Source of the DNA: Triticum aestivum
Lineage: Eukaryota; Streptophyta; Magnoliopsida; Poales; Poaceae
DNA: 64,000 nucleotides
Assembly: GCF_018294505.1 (NCBI RefSeq)
Contig: NC_057801.1
Location: 432,362,741-432,426,740, forward strand
Direction of reading: 5' to 3'
The notes under the pieces are model-generated. The model was not told the DNA's origin. It did no database searches and saw only the letters and a list, made by a program, of their open reading frames with translations. Each line of letters opens with the position of its first letter. Position 1 is the stretch's first letter. Below are positions 21,476-31,355 of this stretch, piece after piece. The position numbers and the translations under genes were made by a program.

Positions 21476-23503
21476 TCATTCCTTAGTCTTGAGAGACACA
21501 GATAGAAGCTCACAATCCTTAGAGAGAGAAGCATGAGACTTTACAAGCTTACTTTTATCATTCATCAACTCTTCACAAGAGTCAATAGCCTTTTTCAAGG
21601 AGGCAAGATCATTAGTATGAACATCAATATTTACACCAATTTTTAAACATAGTTCATCATTTCGTGCTTCCTCATATTGGACTTTCCGCTCAAGGATTTC
21701 ACATTTTTCCTTTTCCTCGGTGACCAGGGTTTCGAGTTCCTTAATGGTGATGGTGTGCTTACTCACCATCTCCATAAGCATGCGAAACATAGTGAGCTTC
21801 TTTCCTTTGAGGGAGCACATGAACTTATTAAGTTTAGCAAGCATAGGATCATCTAGATCATCATCCTCATAACTATCCTCCGCATCAAGATACTCATCAC
21901 TAGGAGTAGAAGGAGTGAAAATAGGAGGATTTGATCGTGGAGTTACCTTGACCTTGTCAGGAGAGCTTTGGTCCTCTCCATCTTCTACCACGGCCTTTTC
22001 CATTAGGAACTTGTGAGCATTGCCCTTGTAGTCTTTAATGTAGTTGTAGGTGACCACATCACCACTCTTGTTTACTAACCTCACAGTGTTTTGAGAGTCT
22101 TGAGCAACTCCGACAACACCACTAACATCATCCGGATTAGATTCTTCTTGAGCAACCATTGCTTTCCCATCTTTATTCTTGAGCTTGGAGTTCAAAGGAT
22201 TTGGCAACTTCTTCTTGGGAAAGGTCTTGGGAAACCTTGGTTTATCTTCTCTCTTCTCATAAGGGCACTTGTTGGAGAAGTGGTTGGTTTCCTCACAGTT
22301 GTAGCATTTTATTACTTTCTTCTTTTGAAATCTTCCCTTGAATTTTCCCGCGCTAAACTTCTTGACAAAGAGAGCCATGTCTTCATATGAAGGGCCCTCA
22401 TCGGATTCAATCTCATCACCATCTTCATCATCATCATCATCTTCTCCTTCTTCACTTTGCTCATCTTCACATTCATGCTTGGCCTTCAATGCAAGATTGA
22501 TCTTTGATGATGGGGTACCATGCATGGCAAGATGTTTTGTGGCATTAGCCTTTGACTCTTCAAATAGTTGGAAGGTGGATATGATGTCATCTATAGTCAT
22601 TTCCTTGAAGGTATGGTGTTGTCTTATGTCCCACACCATTTGATGGTGATATGGGGTAAGAGCATGAAGCAACTTATCCACAAGGAATCGCTTAGTCATG
22701 TTGAATCCATCTTGTGTCTTGTCACACTCACATGACTCAATGTCGGCAGTGAGAGTCATGAGACGCTCATGGAGTTGATTGGGGGTTTCACCTTTCTCCA
22801 TACAAAAGTTTTTCAATTGCCCCTTGGCAATTTCATATTGAGCACTCCGGAGGGTAGAGGTGCCAGTCTTGGATCTTATAATACTTTCCCATAGTTCCTT
22901 TGCACTTGTGATGTGTATGAATGGTCTCCTTTGCTTTTCATCCATACCTCTCCTTATACACATGATTGCAGTGTCATTGAGATTCTTGTCATAAATTTCT
23001 CTTGGTGTAGGGTTCTTTGGATCAACCACATGATACCCATACTCCATGATCTCCAGCATCTCATCGTTTCCATGTCGAAGATGATCCTGCATATCAACTC
23101 TCCACAAAACAAAATCGGAAGTGGCACTAAGTAAAGGAGGTTTGCCTTGAGAATTATATCTTGGTTTCTCAACCTGAGGTCTTGCATAAATCCAAGGAAC
23201 ACTGGTGTGTTCATTGCTAGGAGGTTGTTGACCAAGTGATGAAGCAGGCATAGTTGGCCTTGAAGCCGCACCACCCGAGAGTGGTGCAAGCACCGTGGAC
23301 AATGTGGCTAATCTCATTTGGATAAAGGCCTCAAGAGAAGCATCATCCTCCTCTTTTTGCTTAGCAAGGGCCCATTCCAGATCCTCAGACTTAAAGGACT
23401 TGACTTCATAGGAAGCCTCGCCTTTATCCTTCAAATCTGCAACTAGGGGAGTCCCATCCGGGTTCATCTCGCTTTGAGACAACACCACGGAGGCATTTCT
23501 CAA
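21476..23503 (-). CDS. gag: C gag (Copia, UBN2-type) with zinc knuckle
   Basis: Capsid/nucleocapsid precursor. The frame has 675 codons. The first ~11 (23503-23472) are LTR sequence joined by a deletion; a more natural start is MNPDGTPL at 23467. The capsid region (about residues 120-330) shows LWRVDMQDHLRHG, AKELWESIIRSKTG and FLVDKLLHALTPYHHQMVWDI, typical of UBN2-type gag. An acidic run (GEDDDDDEDGDE) precedes the CCHC zinc knuckle CYNCEETNHFSNKC near residue 400, which binds RNA. The C-terminal third is charged and helical, probably coiled coil (KELETLVTEEKEKCEILERK). It ends at TGA 21476-21478, inside what should be a continuous gag-pol frame. Confidence 0.92.
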   Translation of the reverse strand: MRNASVVLSQSEMNPDGTPLVADLKDKGEASYEVKSFKSEDLEWALAKQKEEDDASLEAFIQMRLATLSTVLAPLSGGAASRPTMPASSLGQQPPSNEHTSVPWIYARPQVEKPRYNSQGKPPLLSATSDFVLWRVDMQDHLRHGNDEMLEIMEYGYHVVDPKNPTPREIYDKNLNDTAIMCIRRGMDEKQRRPFIHITSAKELWESIIRSKTGTSTLRSAQYEIAKGQLKNFCMEKGETPNQLHERLMTLTADIESCECDKTQDGFNMTKRFLVDKLLHALTPYHHQMVWDIRQHHTFKEMTIDDIISTFQLFEESKANATKHLAMHGTPSSKINLALKAKHECEDEQSEEGEDDDDDEDGDEIESDEGPSYEDMALFVKKFSAGKFKGRFQKKKVIKCYNCEETNHFSNKCPYEKREDKPRFPKTFPKKKLPNPLNSKLKNKDGKAMVAQEESNPDDVSGVVGVAQDSQNTVRLVNKSGDVVTYNYIKDYKGNAHKFLMEKAVVEDGEDQSSPDKVKVTPRSNPPIFTPSTPSDEYLDAEDSYEDDDLDDPMLAKLNKFMCSLKGKKLTMFRMLMEMVSKHTITIKELETLVTEEKEKCEILERKVQYEEARNDELCLKIGVNIDVHTNDLASLKKAIDSCEELMNDKSKLVKSHASLSKDCELLSVSLKTKE

Positions 23504-24464
23504 CCACTAGTGGTAGACCTTGGGGTGGTCTCCAAACCCTCACAAACTTTTCCGGGGGTAATCACAATGGTTGATTCCTCGCCGGAGCACTCCTACCGCC
23601 TAGGAGTCTCCAACCTCCAAGAGTAACAAGATGCACCACAAAAACAAAGGGGGAATCAACTTTCGCTTTGGTGAATGTGTAGATCGAGCACTTCTCCTTT
23701 ACTTCTCAAAAGATCAAGAGCTTTGGTTGCTAAGGAGGGAGATCTCCAAGAAATCAAGGTCTGAAAATGGAGGTGAGAGAAATGGAGTCGTCAAGTTCTT
23801 CGTGAGGAAGAAGAAGACTATTTATAGGTGGGGATGGAATCTGGCCGTTGGAGGCAGATTTCTGCTTAGCCCGGAACTTCCGGCGATGGACGGAAGTTCC
23901 GGACCCCGGAAGTTCCGGCCAAGTTCCGGCCAGGTTCCAGGATACACAGAGAGTTTGCACCACTCAGTTGTACCCCGGAAGCTGCAGAAATAGGGGATGG
24001 AAGTTCCGACGCCCGGAAGATCCGGGGGACGGAAGTTCTGGAGAGGTTCCGGGCTACACAGAGAGATTGCATGAAAAGTGCAGTTTTTCTGGGTACCCCG
24101 GAAGCTTCCCGGACCTTCTGGTGCCCGGAAGTTCCGATCGTCCCGGAAGTTCCGGCTTGAACAGAAACATGCCACTAAGATCTCCAGATCAATGTGAGAA
24201 GGTAAGTTGATTCCCTGGATGTTTTTATGATGCACCCCCTCTTAATAGTGCGGCTTCCCTAAGGACTCAAGAAATAATAAAACTTCATGAAACTTCTACG
24301 TTTCTTGAGCACACCAATTTTCCTTTTTCCAGTAAGAGAGGGAATAACCATCCATGCTTCACTTTGACTTAATCAGGGCTGTTAACACTTAGAGCATGTG
24401 GTTAGAAACACAAATGAAGTTGTCATAGATGTCAAAAACAATTTAGTGCAATATTGCACTTTCA
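23472..24464 (-). repeat. C 5' LTR (truncated)
   Basis: Aligns with 9242-10226 of the 3' LTR. The first ~350 bp of the plus-strand order (8885-9241 equivalent: LTR 3' end), plus the PBS and leader, are missing; LTR sequence joins gag directly at about 23471. TATA at 23819-23828. The GGAAGTTCC array at 23866-24160 includes several perfect CCGGAAGTTCCGG-like units. Confidence 0.9.
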
Positions 24465-26076
24465 CCAACACACTTGATTACTTTGGCTGGACACACTTTT
24501 CTGAGTCAATGCCCGGCCTCGGAAGATCAACACGTTGCAGCCCTACCTAGGCTGAACAGAGAGGTCCCCGCCGGTCTATATCACAAGCACTCTAGGGTCT
24601 TGGCCCCATCACCCGTTGCACTCCGGGTCGTTGTGTGCAGGGCGGGTCCAGGCTCCACCACTATAGGATGGTGTCGGCCCAACCGTGCCGCAATGCTGAA
24701 CTGGACGTCTGACAAAGCTTTGGTTGATGCTCCGACATCGAGGCCCATAACTATTTTCGCATGGTGGTTAGTGCGTAATGGACAGAGACCAACTCAAAAC
24801 AAATACCCAAACCTGTTAGTGCATTATTGAAAAGAGGTGACAGCTGTTGGGACAAGTCCGGATCTACCACCACTCCTGGGTGATACTGCTAAACAGCCAG
24901 CCGCCACCGTAACTCATGCGGGTGCTCTCCGGGCCCGCCCGGCTTTCACAAGAAACTGAAGTGAAGTCAAGGTAACCGTGTGTCCAAAATATCAAGGTGG
25001 AAAACCCGAGGAATCACCCTCGACGGATTCCACTCGATGTAATCGTCAAGGTGAACGTAGGAGGAATCACCCTCGAGGTTCATACTTGAGGGGTTGCACG
25101 ACAGAGTCGTATGGGGAGTGGTGAAGGAGGAATCACCCTCGATGACCACGATCGAAAAGTGACACTACAGAGTTATCATCAGGAGTGTGTTACGAGGTGT
25201 CACCCTCGGCACTCGATAGTAGCTCTACAGAGTCGTACAACTAAAAGGGGGCTGAGGTGATGTGTCGGGTTCTAGTCGTCGATCATGTTGATTGAGTCAT
25301 CAGTCAACAAGCTGGGGCAACTGGGACAGGGGGTCACTGGTGGATCACCAAGCAACCTATACTAAGAAGTTTAGGATAAGAAGGTAGGTAACAATAGCAG
25401 GTACAAAAGCAGGCTATGCATTAGAATAGGAGCAAATAATTACAGTATCAAAATCTATTGCAAGCAAGAGATAGAATGAAATGGGCGATATCAGGATGAT
25501 CAAAGGGGGGGGGGGTCTTGCCTGGAAGCTCTGCTGAAAACGGAAGAAGAGTCGTTGGTGACATAGTCAATCATTGTGGCATTAGTAGCGGTCTCGGGGC
25601 CAACCAGAGAGAAGAGGGGGAAGAAACAGTAAATACAAGCAATAGATGCATGATAAGTCAACAGGCAGAGCTATAGGTGTTCTAATGCGGTGCTACACGA
25701 TACTGGCAAAGGGGGATAACATCCGGGAATGTTTTCACGAAGTTTGGCATTTTCGGACAGATGAAATGGAGGGGAACGGTTGCATGTTGGCTATGCTAGG
25801 GGAACGTAACAGACGTACAGGGAGCGTATTCGGATTCGTCATATTTTTCTGAGCAACTTTCATTTATAAAACTTTTTCATTCAAGATACAGATTATTTTA
25901 AATGATTTTCTCAAGTTTTAACAATATTTTGAAAATATTATTAATTCGAAAATAATAAGTAAATGCTAGGTGCACCCAGATCTGTGTACATAGAAGTCTA
26001 CCAGCGGGTGACATGTGGGTCCACGGAGTCCCAGTTGACCAATTAACATTTGACTGGTTAACAGGGGGTGGGGCCC
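24465..26076 (-). repeat. L 3' LTR, block 2
   Basis: Continues the L LTR after C (first 5 bp are the ccaac copy). It matches 38200-39310 of the L 5' LTR up to about 25590; the rest has no second copy in the window. It includes a G run at 25507-25516. It ends at the ggccc duplication where D inserted. Confidence 0.85.
25008..25215. repeat. gaatcaccctcga interspersed direct repeats in L LTR
   Basis: The phrase gaggaatcaccctcga recurs three times (about 25009, 25061, 25127), plus a diverged gtcaccctcgg at 25199. The same set is present in the other LTR at 38743-38945. Spacing is irregular, about 52-70 bp. Confidence 0.75.
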
Positions 26077-27063
26077 TGATGTAGGGCGGAACCCTATGTG
26101 GATGATCTTTCACGTTTGGAGTGGATCCTACGGGGAATCACGAAGAACACGCGGAAGAACTAGAGGGAAAACACGGGGGAGAACGAGAGAAACACTCAAC
26201 CGACATGGAATCAATCACACAAGTGCTAGATCAAAGAACACAAAGAGATACACGAGATCCAAAGTCAACAAAGGTAAGGATACAAAGGAACCGTTCTTCT
26301 CCGTGAGGAGGCCTTGAAATCCACGAGGGGATCTTCCCACGAGGGGGTCTTGAATCCGATAGGATCTTCTCCGAGGAGGTCGCGGTCTCTCACGAGGAGG
26401 AGATCCGGAGCGAAGCTCTATCTCTAATTGAGCTAAATCAATGCTAAATCTAAATAGGAGGAGGTGGAGGAGTATATATAGTCTAGGGCCACGAAGGGGT
26501 AAGTGAAGGGGGTACATGGGCTATGGCCCAACACATGGCAGCGCACAGGCGTCGGACGTCCGACAGGTTCCGGAGGTCCGGAGGCTCGCGAGGGTCCGGT
26601 CGTCCGGTGCATGTCAGACGTCCGGCGTTTTGGCTCTGGACAGGTGGTGTCGGACGTCCGGTCGGCGTCGGTCGTCCTGGCGCTGGAGAGAGGTCGGACG
26701 TCCGGTGGCTCCGGTCGTCCGTGGATTCGGCTCGGGTCCTCAGGGTCCGAACGTCCGGGCTGGGCCGGTCGTCCGGTGGCTGTAGCTTCGCGCAGCTTCT
26801 TCTCTGGGTCCTTGTACTTTGCGTCCTCGCTAGCTCTTCCGTTGGATGTGGTGGCTTCGTGGCTTTCCTCCAAGTACCTGATCATGCATAGAACACACGT
26901 TGGAGGTAGTAGCCATATCTCACATGTAGAAAGTGATGGTTCAGAGAGGAGTGAGTTCACCTTGTGTCCAATGGCCTATGTTCGAGGTCTCATCATATGT
27001 CCACTTGGGGTTTGGAGAGTAGTCGGAGTGTACATGGGGATGAACGTGGGATGCTCCGCATCA
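26077..27063 (-). repeat. D 3' LTR
   Basis: 987 bp, TGATGTAGGGCGGAACCC...GGATGCTCCGCATCA (plus-strand order). The minus-strand TATA box CTATATATACT lies at 26472-26481. A GGACGTCC palindrome array sits at 26545-26790, directly upstream of it. Confidence 0.92.
26545..26790 (-). repeat. CCGGACGTCCGG palindrome array in D 3' LTR U3
   Basis: About ten copies of CCGG-[at]-CGTCCGG-type units (gtcggacgtccgac, ccggaggtccgg, ccggtcgtccgg, cggacgtccgg and others). The GACGTC core is an ACGT-type palindrome of the kind bZIP factors bind (family knowledge). About 70 bp upstream of the TATA box. Repeated at 33733-33960 in the other LTR and, more loosely, in the leader at 32815-32942. Confidence 0.85.
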
Positions 27064-27079
27064 TCTCCCCCCTCCTAGG
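27064..27079 (-). other. D polypurine tract
   Basis: The minus strand CTAGGAGGGGGGAGA abuts the LTR start TGATGCGG. Confidence 0.8.
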
Positions 27080-27776
27080 AAAGATCCGACCTCGGATCGT
27101 GATCCTCATCACCATGGAACCGGTTGTCATAGATGGACTTGTAGTTGGACGAAGTTGAAGACATGGTGCCATCCGAGGAGTCCAAGGTGTCGCCGGAATG
27201 AGAGACATGCAAAAAGAGCAAACACGAGCAACACTCGGAAATACAATGGTTAGCAAACACAAAGTGTCCATCATGTAAGAATGAGTCCGTGCGGCAAGAA
27301 TGGTCGTGACAAAACACATGAAACTTATCAAGATGATCTAGAATGAGATGCAAAGCATTCATGGGAGGAAATGCAATCATTGTGCACACAAATGTGTTGT
27401 AAATATGATCAATGCAACCACGGTGCAAAATGATGTCATAGTGAGACGGTTTATCAATAACATGAACATGGCAATGGATGCTCAATATGTGTAAGCTATC
27501 ATGCAATTGATGGTCGACAATATGATCATGATGTATGAATATATCGTCAAGGAAGATCACAACAAATTTGCTAAGGAAGTGAACAAGCTCAAATATCATG
27601 GATGACATGGGAATACAAGATGCAACAAGGCAATCATAATGTGAGTCAATCCATGCATAGGGTGTAAATTTGTCATGGGTGGTGTTGTACCATAGCTCGA
27701 TGTCGTGGCACTCCTCAACTTGAAGGTCCATAGGGTCCATCTTCAAAGTCGATCCTCCATCCAATATATGTATCAT
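27075..27776 (-). CDS. D downstream frame (C-terminal extension), RT-like motif
   Basis: 233 codons in the same frame as the 1181-codon ORF, separated from it only by TAA at 27810-27812 and 11 further codons. It starts MIHILDGGSTLKMDPMD; the phrase IHILDG also ends the upstream ORF. About residues 65-90 read LSKFVVIFLDDIFIHHDHI, which looks like the gypsy RT active-site strand (x-VVxFLDDI), though neighbouring RT motifs are absent. His/Asp/Cys-rich (CHDHSC, HHDHIVDHQLHD). Ends SLHSGDTLDSSDGT-like and an acidic tail close to the PPT. It may be translated by readthrough or be a decayed tail. Function unknown. Confidence 0.55.
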   Translation of the reverse strand: MIHILDGGSTLKMDPMDLQVEECHDIELWYNTTHDKFTPYAWIDSHYDCLVASCIPMSSMIFELVHFLSKFVVIFLDDIFIHHDHIVDHQLHDSLHILSIHCHVHVIDKPSHYDIILHRGCIDHIYNTFVCTMIAFPPMNALHLILDHLDKFHVFCHDHSCRTDSFLHDGHFVFANHCISECCSCLLFLHVSHSGDTLDSSDGTMSSTSSNYKSIYDNRFHGDEDHDPRSDLS

Positions 27777-27809
27777 GTAGACAATAAGAAGGAAACAACA
27801 ATGAAAGAA

Positions 27810-30800
27810 TTACCCGTCCAATATGTGTATTTGAGGATGGCTCAAATGGAAGGAGGTCACCTTTAGGAGGTTCTCAAGGATGATGGAGTTGCGCATCTTG
27901 TATGCCTTCACATAACCAAGTTGTCTCGTGATGTTACCGCCTTGTGAATCCTTCAAAATGAAAGAACATGACAAACACTCAAAAAAACAAATGAGGTCAG
28001 CGGACATGCAAAACCTATCATTCGAGTGGTAATATACCCAACAACTGTATGCATCATGCTTGTCATAAGAAAGGACAAGGGAGCATTTCATAGTATGGAG
28101 GCATATGATGCGATAACAACCAAATGCAATAGGCTCAATCAAACAATCATGCATCACAAGTAAAGTGTCCAAGTCTCCAAGATCAATAAGCATAGCAAGT
28201 TGGCACTCAATACAAGGTGATATGAGAGATGCAACTAATGGAGACAAGAGGCAATGATCATGACAAATCAAGTGAGAGGCATCAACATATATGTCATCAA
28301 CCCAAGAAAGCGAGTAATAGTGGAACATGGGTGATGCAACATAGCAAACAATCAAGTTAAGCAAGCTAGTAGTGCGAAGATGCAACATACTAGAAGGAAT
28401 CATGGCAAGCATGTCATGTGTGCAAATAGCGGGCATGAATAATGCACATGACATATCACAAGCATGAAAGCAAGATATGAGAGAAATATCATCAATGTAT
28501 TGGCGAGAGGCCACATGTAAATAGCAATGGGGTAGCATGACTCTCCCAACACAACAAGCATCAATAGCATGGGGCACATGATAAACATGGCAATAGCAAC
28601 AAGGATCTCCACCAAGCATGCAAATACACATAGAAGTATCATAATGGCGAATCATGGGTAGATGCAAGCAAGGGTCACAAATGCATGGCAAATGCATAGA
28701 AGCAAGTATAACATGCAAAGTGAACACAAAAGTATGGGCATAAGGTGACAAGTGGTAAATAGCCCATAGCCGTGTGAGAGCCAAGTAGAATAGAAACGCG
28801 TAGCCTTTGCACGAGTAGAACGGTGGAAAGGATAGTCCACGGGATCCCAAGTCGTCGTTGCTCTCAAGAGCTCTTTTCATCAACTCATGGGATTGTGAGG
28901 TTGACGAGTGTTCATAAGTACCTACACAAAACAAAGACAAAGAGAAAATTGTGTGTGCATGGTATATGTACACATCATCCATCATGATGCGCACATGCAT
29001 GTGTCGGTTAGCACAAAATATCCAATGCTCAAATAAATGAGATGTGTGATATAGAAATATGTCATCCATCATGAGAGGTTTGTTATTATGTATGGCATAA
29101 TGGAGACTCAAAGGATGTAATGCATCATGAGAAATATCTAGAGCATTGTTATTCATGGAATGCCTATGATGCACGCAATTATGGGAATCATGCAAAGTAT
29201 GGAATGCATCAAAATCTCCTAATATGTATGAGGAAACTATGGGGGTCTCCTCATGAGCATTAGTAGGAACATCACATGGAGAATATTGACAACATCCAAA
29301 ACAATGCATATTTGGAACAATGTGATCATGGCATGACATAGTATATGAATTGCGCAAATCATGTAAAGGAAGCATGGCAATATCATCACAAGAGAAGCAA
29401 AAGCCACTGACCATCATCTCGTCATCTATGCCATAAGTGCAAATGGGATTGATTTTAATGGGGTATGCATAGTTACCATGTTGAGATTGTAATGAGGCAA
29501 TATGGGAGATCTCACTCATAGCATATGACAAGTTCAATGGATTTTCAAACATGATGTGACCAATAGAATTTTCACATGATATCCTATGAAGCATAGCATC
29601 ACAACTAGGCAACTCAACATGCTCATCATCATATTCATCATAAATTGGTAAGTCAAGGCATGAAGAAGTCTCACTAGCATGAAGCATGGAAATAGGTGGG
29701 TCAACATCATGGAAGCAATCTTTGTCAAGAGAGTCCACTAGTGTGACAAGAGAAGCACCATCACCTATGTTACCTTTGGAGCGTCGCTCATGTGTTGTAG
29801 GTGAGGTGTTGAAGATCAAGTCATGGTCATCGTCATCTTGATGGAACCATGTGGGGGGTGTATCATCATCCACCATGGCCATCGTCGTCTCCAATGGAGG
29901 AATAGACTCGTCAAGGATAGGTGTGTCGTCATGTAGGAGACCTGGCACCAAAGAAGAAAACACACTAGGAGTAGAGGGTAAGTCGTTAGAAATCATAGTG
30001 GCCTCACATGCCATGTCAACTACCTCACTCTCTAAGTGTTGTGGCTCACTCACTCCCTCAAGGATGCTCTCACTCACATGGTTGGTGGAGTCACTCAAAT
30101 GGCGCTCAACCTCACATAGGATGTGTGGCATGCTCTCATATGTGGGGCTAGTGGTGGTCACACTCATCCTCTCATAGGAAATGCTCTCAATGTCACGTAT
30201 GGTGGAGTCACTCATGTCACTCATATGGTTGTGGCTCTCCTCACATGGCACTTGGTGCATCTCAACATATGTGGGTGTCGGAGAGATGTTGGTGCAAATG
30301 TCTCCATGCGCGGTCGCGTAGCTTGACTCGGAGGAGGAGTCCAATGTGGGTGTCGTCTTCATGTTGTTGAAGAGGTTCGCGCTCGTCGCCGTGGTCGAAG
30401 GGGATGGCCCTTGCTCGACCGTCTTGTCACCGTCTTGGTGTTGGAGGCCCATATGATGTGGCACCTCGTAGCTCGTCTCCATGACCGAAGGGAATTTCCC
30501 ATGCTCAGCCATCTTCCTTGGGGGGCTTCCAAAGATGGAAGTGTCACCCTCGCTTGTAGGTGGTCGCCTTGGACTTGATGAAGTCGTTGTAGGCGTACTC
30601 GTGGGAAGTAGGCGAAGATGCCGTACGTCCAACGGCGAAGATGCCTTAAGAACACTTGGCGAAGATGCTGGAGTGGTTGATGTAGCCGTAGCGCCGTCTT
30701 GGTAGTGGTCGTCTCGCGGTCTTCTTTTGTGCTTATGAAGCTTGGACTTGGCGTGTTGGGACTTGTGCATTTGCGCTTGTGGAGCATCTTCATGATGATG

Positions 30801-31355
30801 GTGTTGTTGTCGCGCTTGAGCTCGAAGGCGTTCGTCGTCGTCGTGCACATGATGCTTGGAGGTGACTTGCCCTTCATGACGATGTGGATCACGAACGTGA
30901 TGGTGGTCGCCATGTAGATGTGGACGAGGACGATTTGCACTTGCATCTTTTTCGCGCTCTGAAGACTTGTGGCTTGAATGTCGCCGCCTTGAAGATGACA
31001 AAGGGGAAGTAGACTTGAGCACGGTCCGAATCTCCTCCATCCTTGCATCTTGCTCCTCTTTATGTGCGGCAAGCTTCTTGTCGATGTAGTCCCTTCTCCT
31101 TGCTTCGGAGTGACGAATGTCGATGGAGATTTTCTCGATGCGCTCTCGCAATCTTGATTGTGTGCCTTGCACTTGTCGTTGTAGATCAAAGATAGAAGCT
31201 TTGGTTATGTAGTTGTTCACGCCGTCGTTGTTGTCGTAGACCGGAGAGGAAATGCCTTGCCTATCCATCACAAAACTCGAGCAAATATGAGTGGGAGAAA
31301 GAGAAGAACTTATACCAATGTACCTTGACCGAAGTTGACAATGAATCAAGTTCAC
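27810..31355 (-). CDS. D long ORF, 1181 codons, unknown function
   Basis: Not recognised. A possible start is MDRQGISS at 31268 rather than the first Met. About residues 52-115 form a charged coiled-coil-like helix (LRERIEKISIDIRHSEARRRDYIDKKL). Then comes a very His/Arg-rich part (about 120-225: HLHGDHHHVRDPHRH, QQHHHHEDAP, KLHKHKRRPRDD), a Ser/Thr/Pro/Met-rich part and a long C-terminal half unusually rich in Cys, His, Met and Asp (CHDHIVPNMHCFGCCQ, CDPCLHL, CICMLGGDPCCYCHVYH). Short xDDI/V motifs recur (MMDDIFLYH, MMDDVYIYH, YIDDISL, WVDDIYVD). One phrase, LESNDDLGSRGLSFPP, looks like those seen in other Triticeae gypsy interiors (from memory). No zinc knuckle or protease site found. The position of gag-pol suggests an element-encoded protein. 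It stays open for 3.5 kb despite ~3% LTR divergence. Confidence 0.6.
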   Translation of the reverse strand: MNLIHCQLRSRYIGISSSLSPTHICSSFVMDRQGISSPVYDNNDGVNNYITKASIFDLQRQVQGTQSRLRERIEKISIDIRHSEARRRDYIDKKLAAHKEEQDARMEEIRTVLKSTSPLSSSRRRHSSHKSSEREKDASANRPRPHLHGDHHHVRDPHRHEGQVTSKHHVHDDDERLRAQARQQHHHHEDAPQAQMHKSQHAKSKLHKHKRRPRDDHYQDGATATSTTPASSPSVLKASSPLDVRHLRLLPTSTPTTTSSSPRRPPTSEGDTSIFGSPPRKMAEHGKFPSVMETSYEVPHHMGLQHQDGDKTVEQGPSPSTTATSANLFNNMKTTPTLDSSSESSYATAHGDICTNISPTPTYVEMHQVPCEESHNHMSDMSDSTIRDIESISYERMSVTTTSPTYESMPHILCEVERHLSDSTNHVSESILEGVSEPQHLESEVVDMACEATMISNDLPSTPSVFSSLVPGLLHDDTPILDESIPPLETTMAMVDDDTPPTWFHQDDDDHDLIFNTSPTTHERRSKGNIGDGASLVTLVDSLDKDCFHDVDPPISMLHASETSSCLDLPIYDEYDDEHVELPSCDAMLHRISCENSIGHIMFENPLNLSYAMSEISHIASLQSQHGNYAYPIKINPICTYGIDDEMMVSGFCFSCDDIAMLPLHDLRNSYTMSCHDHIVPNMHCFGCCQYSPCDVPTNAHEETPIVSSYILGDFDAFHTLHDSHNCVHHRHSMNNNALDISHDALHPLSLHYAIHNNKPLMMDDIFLYHTSHLFEHWIFCANRHMHVRIMMDDVYIYHAHTIFSLSLFCVGTYEHSSTSQSHELMKRALESNDDLGSRGLSFPPFYSCKGYAFLFYLALTRLWAIYHLSPYAHTFVFTLHVILASMHLPCICDPCLHLPMIRHYDTSMCICMLGGDPCCYCHVYHVPHAIDACCVGRVMLPHCYLHVASRQYIDDISLISCFHACDMSCALFMPAICTHDMLAMIPSSMLHLRTTSLLNLIVCYVASPMFHYYSLSWVDDIYVDASHLICHDHCLLSPLVASLISPCIECQLAMLIDLGDLDTLLVMHDCLIEPIAFGCYRIICLHTMKCSLVLSYDKHDAYSCWVYYHSNDRFCMSADLICFFECLSCSFILKDSQGGNITRQLGYVKAYKMRNSIILENLLKVTSFHLSHPQIHILDG

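Larger units (their letters stand above)
8885..24464 (-). mobile_element. Ty1/copia retrotransposon C with extra 3' ORF
   Basis: TGAAAG...CTTTCA termini, 5-bp duplication ccaac, two LTRs, PPT, and Copia-order domains on the minus strand: gag, protease, integrase, RT, RNase H. The added ORF between pol and the PPT resembles env-class Copia elements of the SIRE/Maximus lineage (lineage tentative). The PBS, leader and LTR 3' end are deleted at the 5' side and the frame is broken several times, so C is defective. Solo LTR J is nested at 12494-16544. Confidence 0.9.

Noticed and set aside
26503..27078. Long plus-strand frames, duplicated at 33683-34279
   Set aside because: Both lie in the D LTRs; their Arg/Gly/Ser-rich repeats come from the DNA palindrome array, and the pair exists because LTRs are duplicated.
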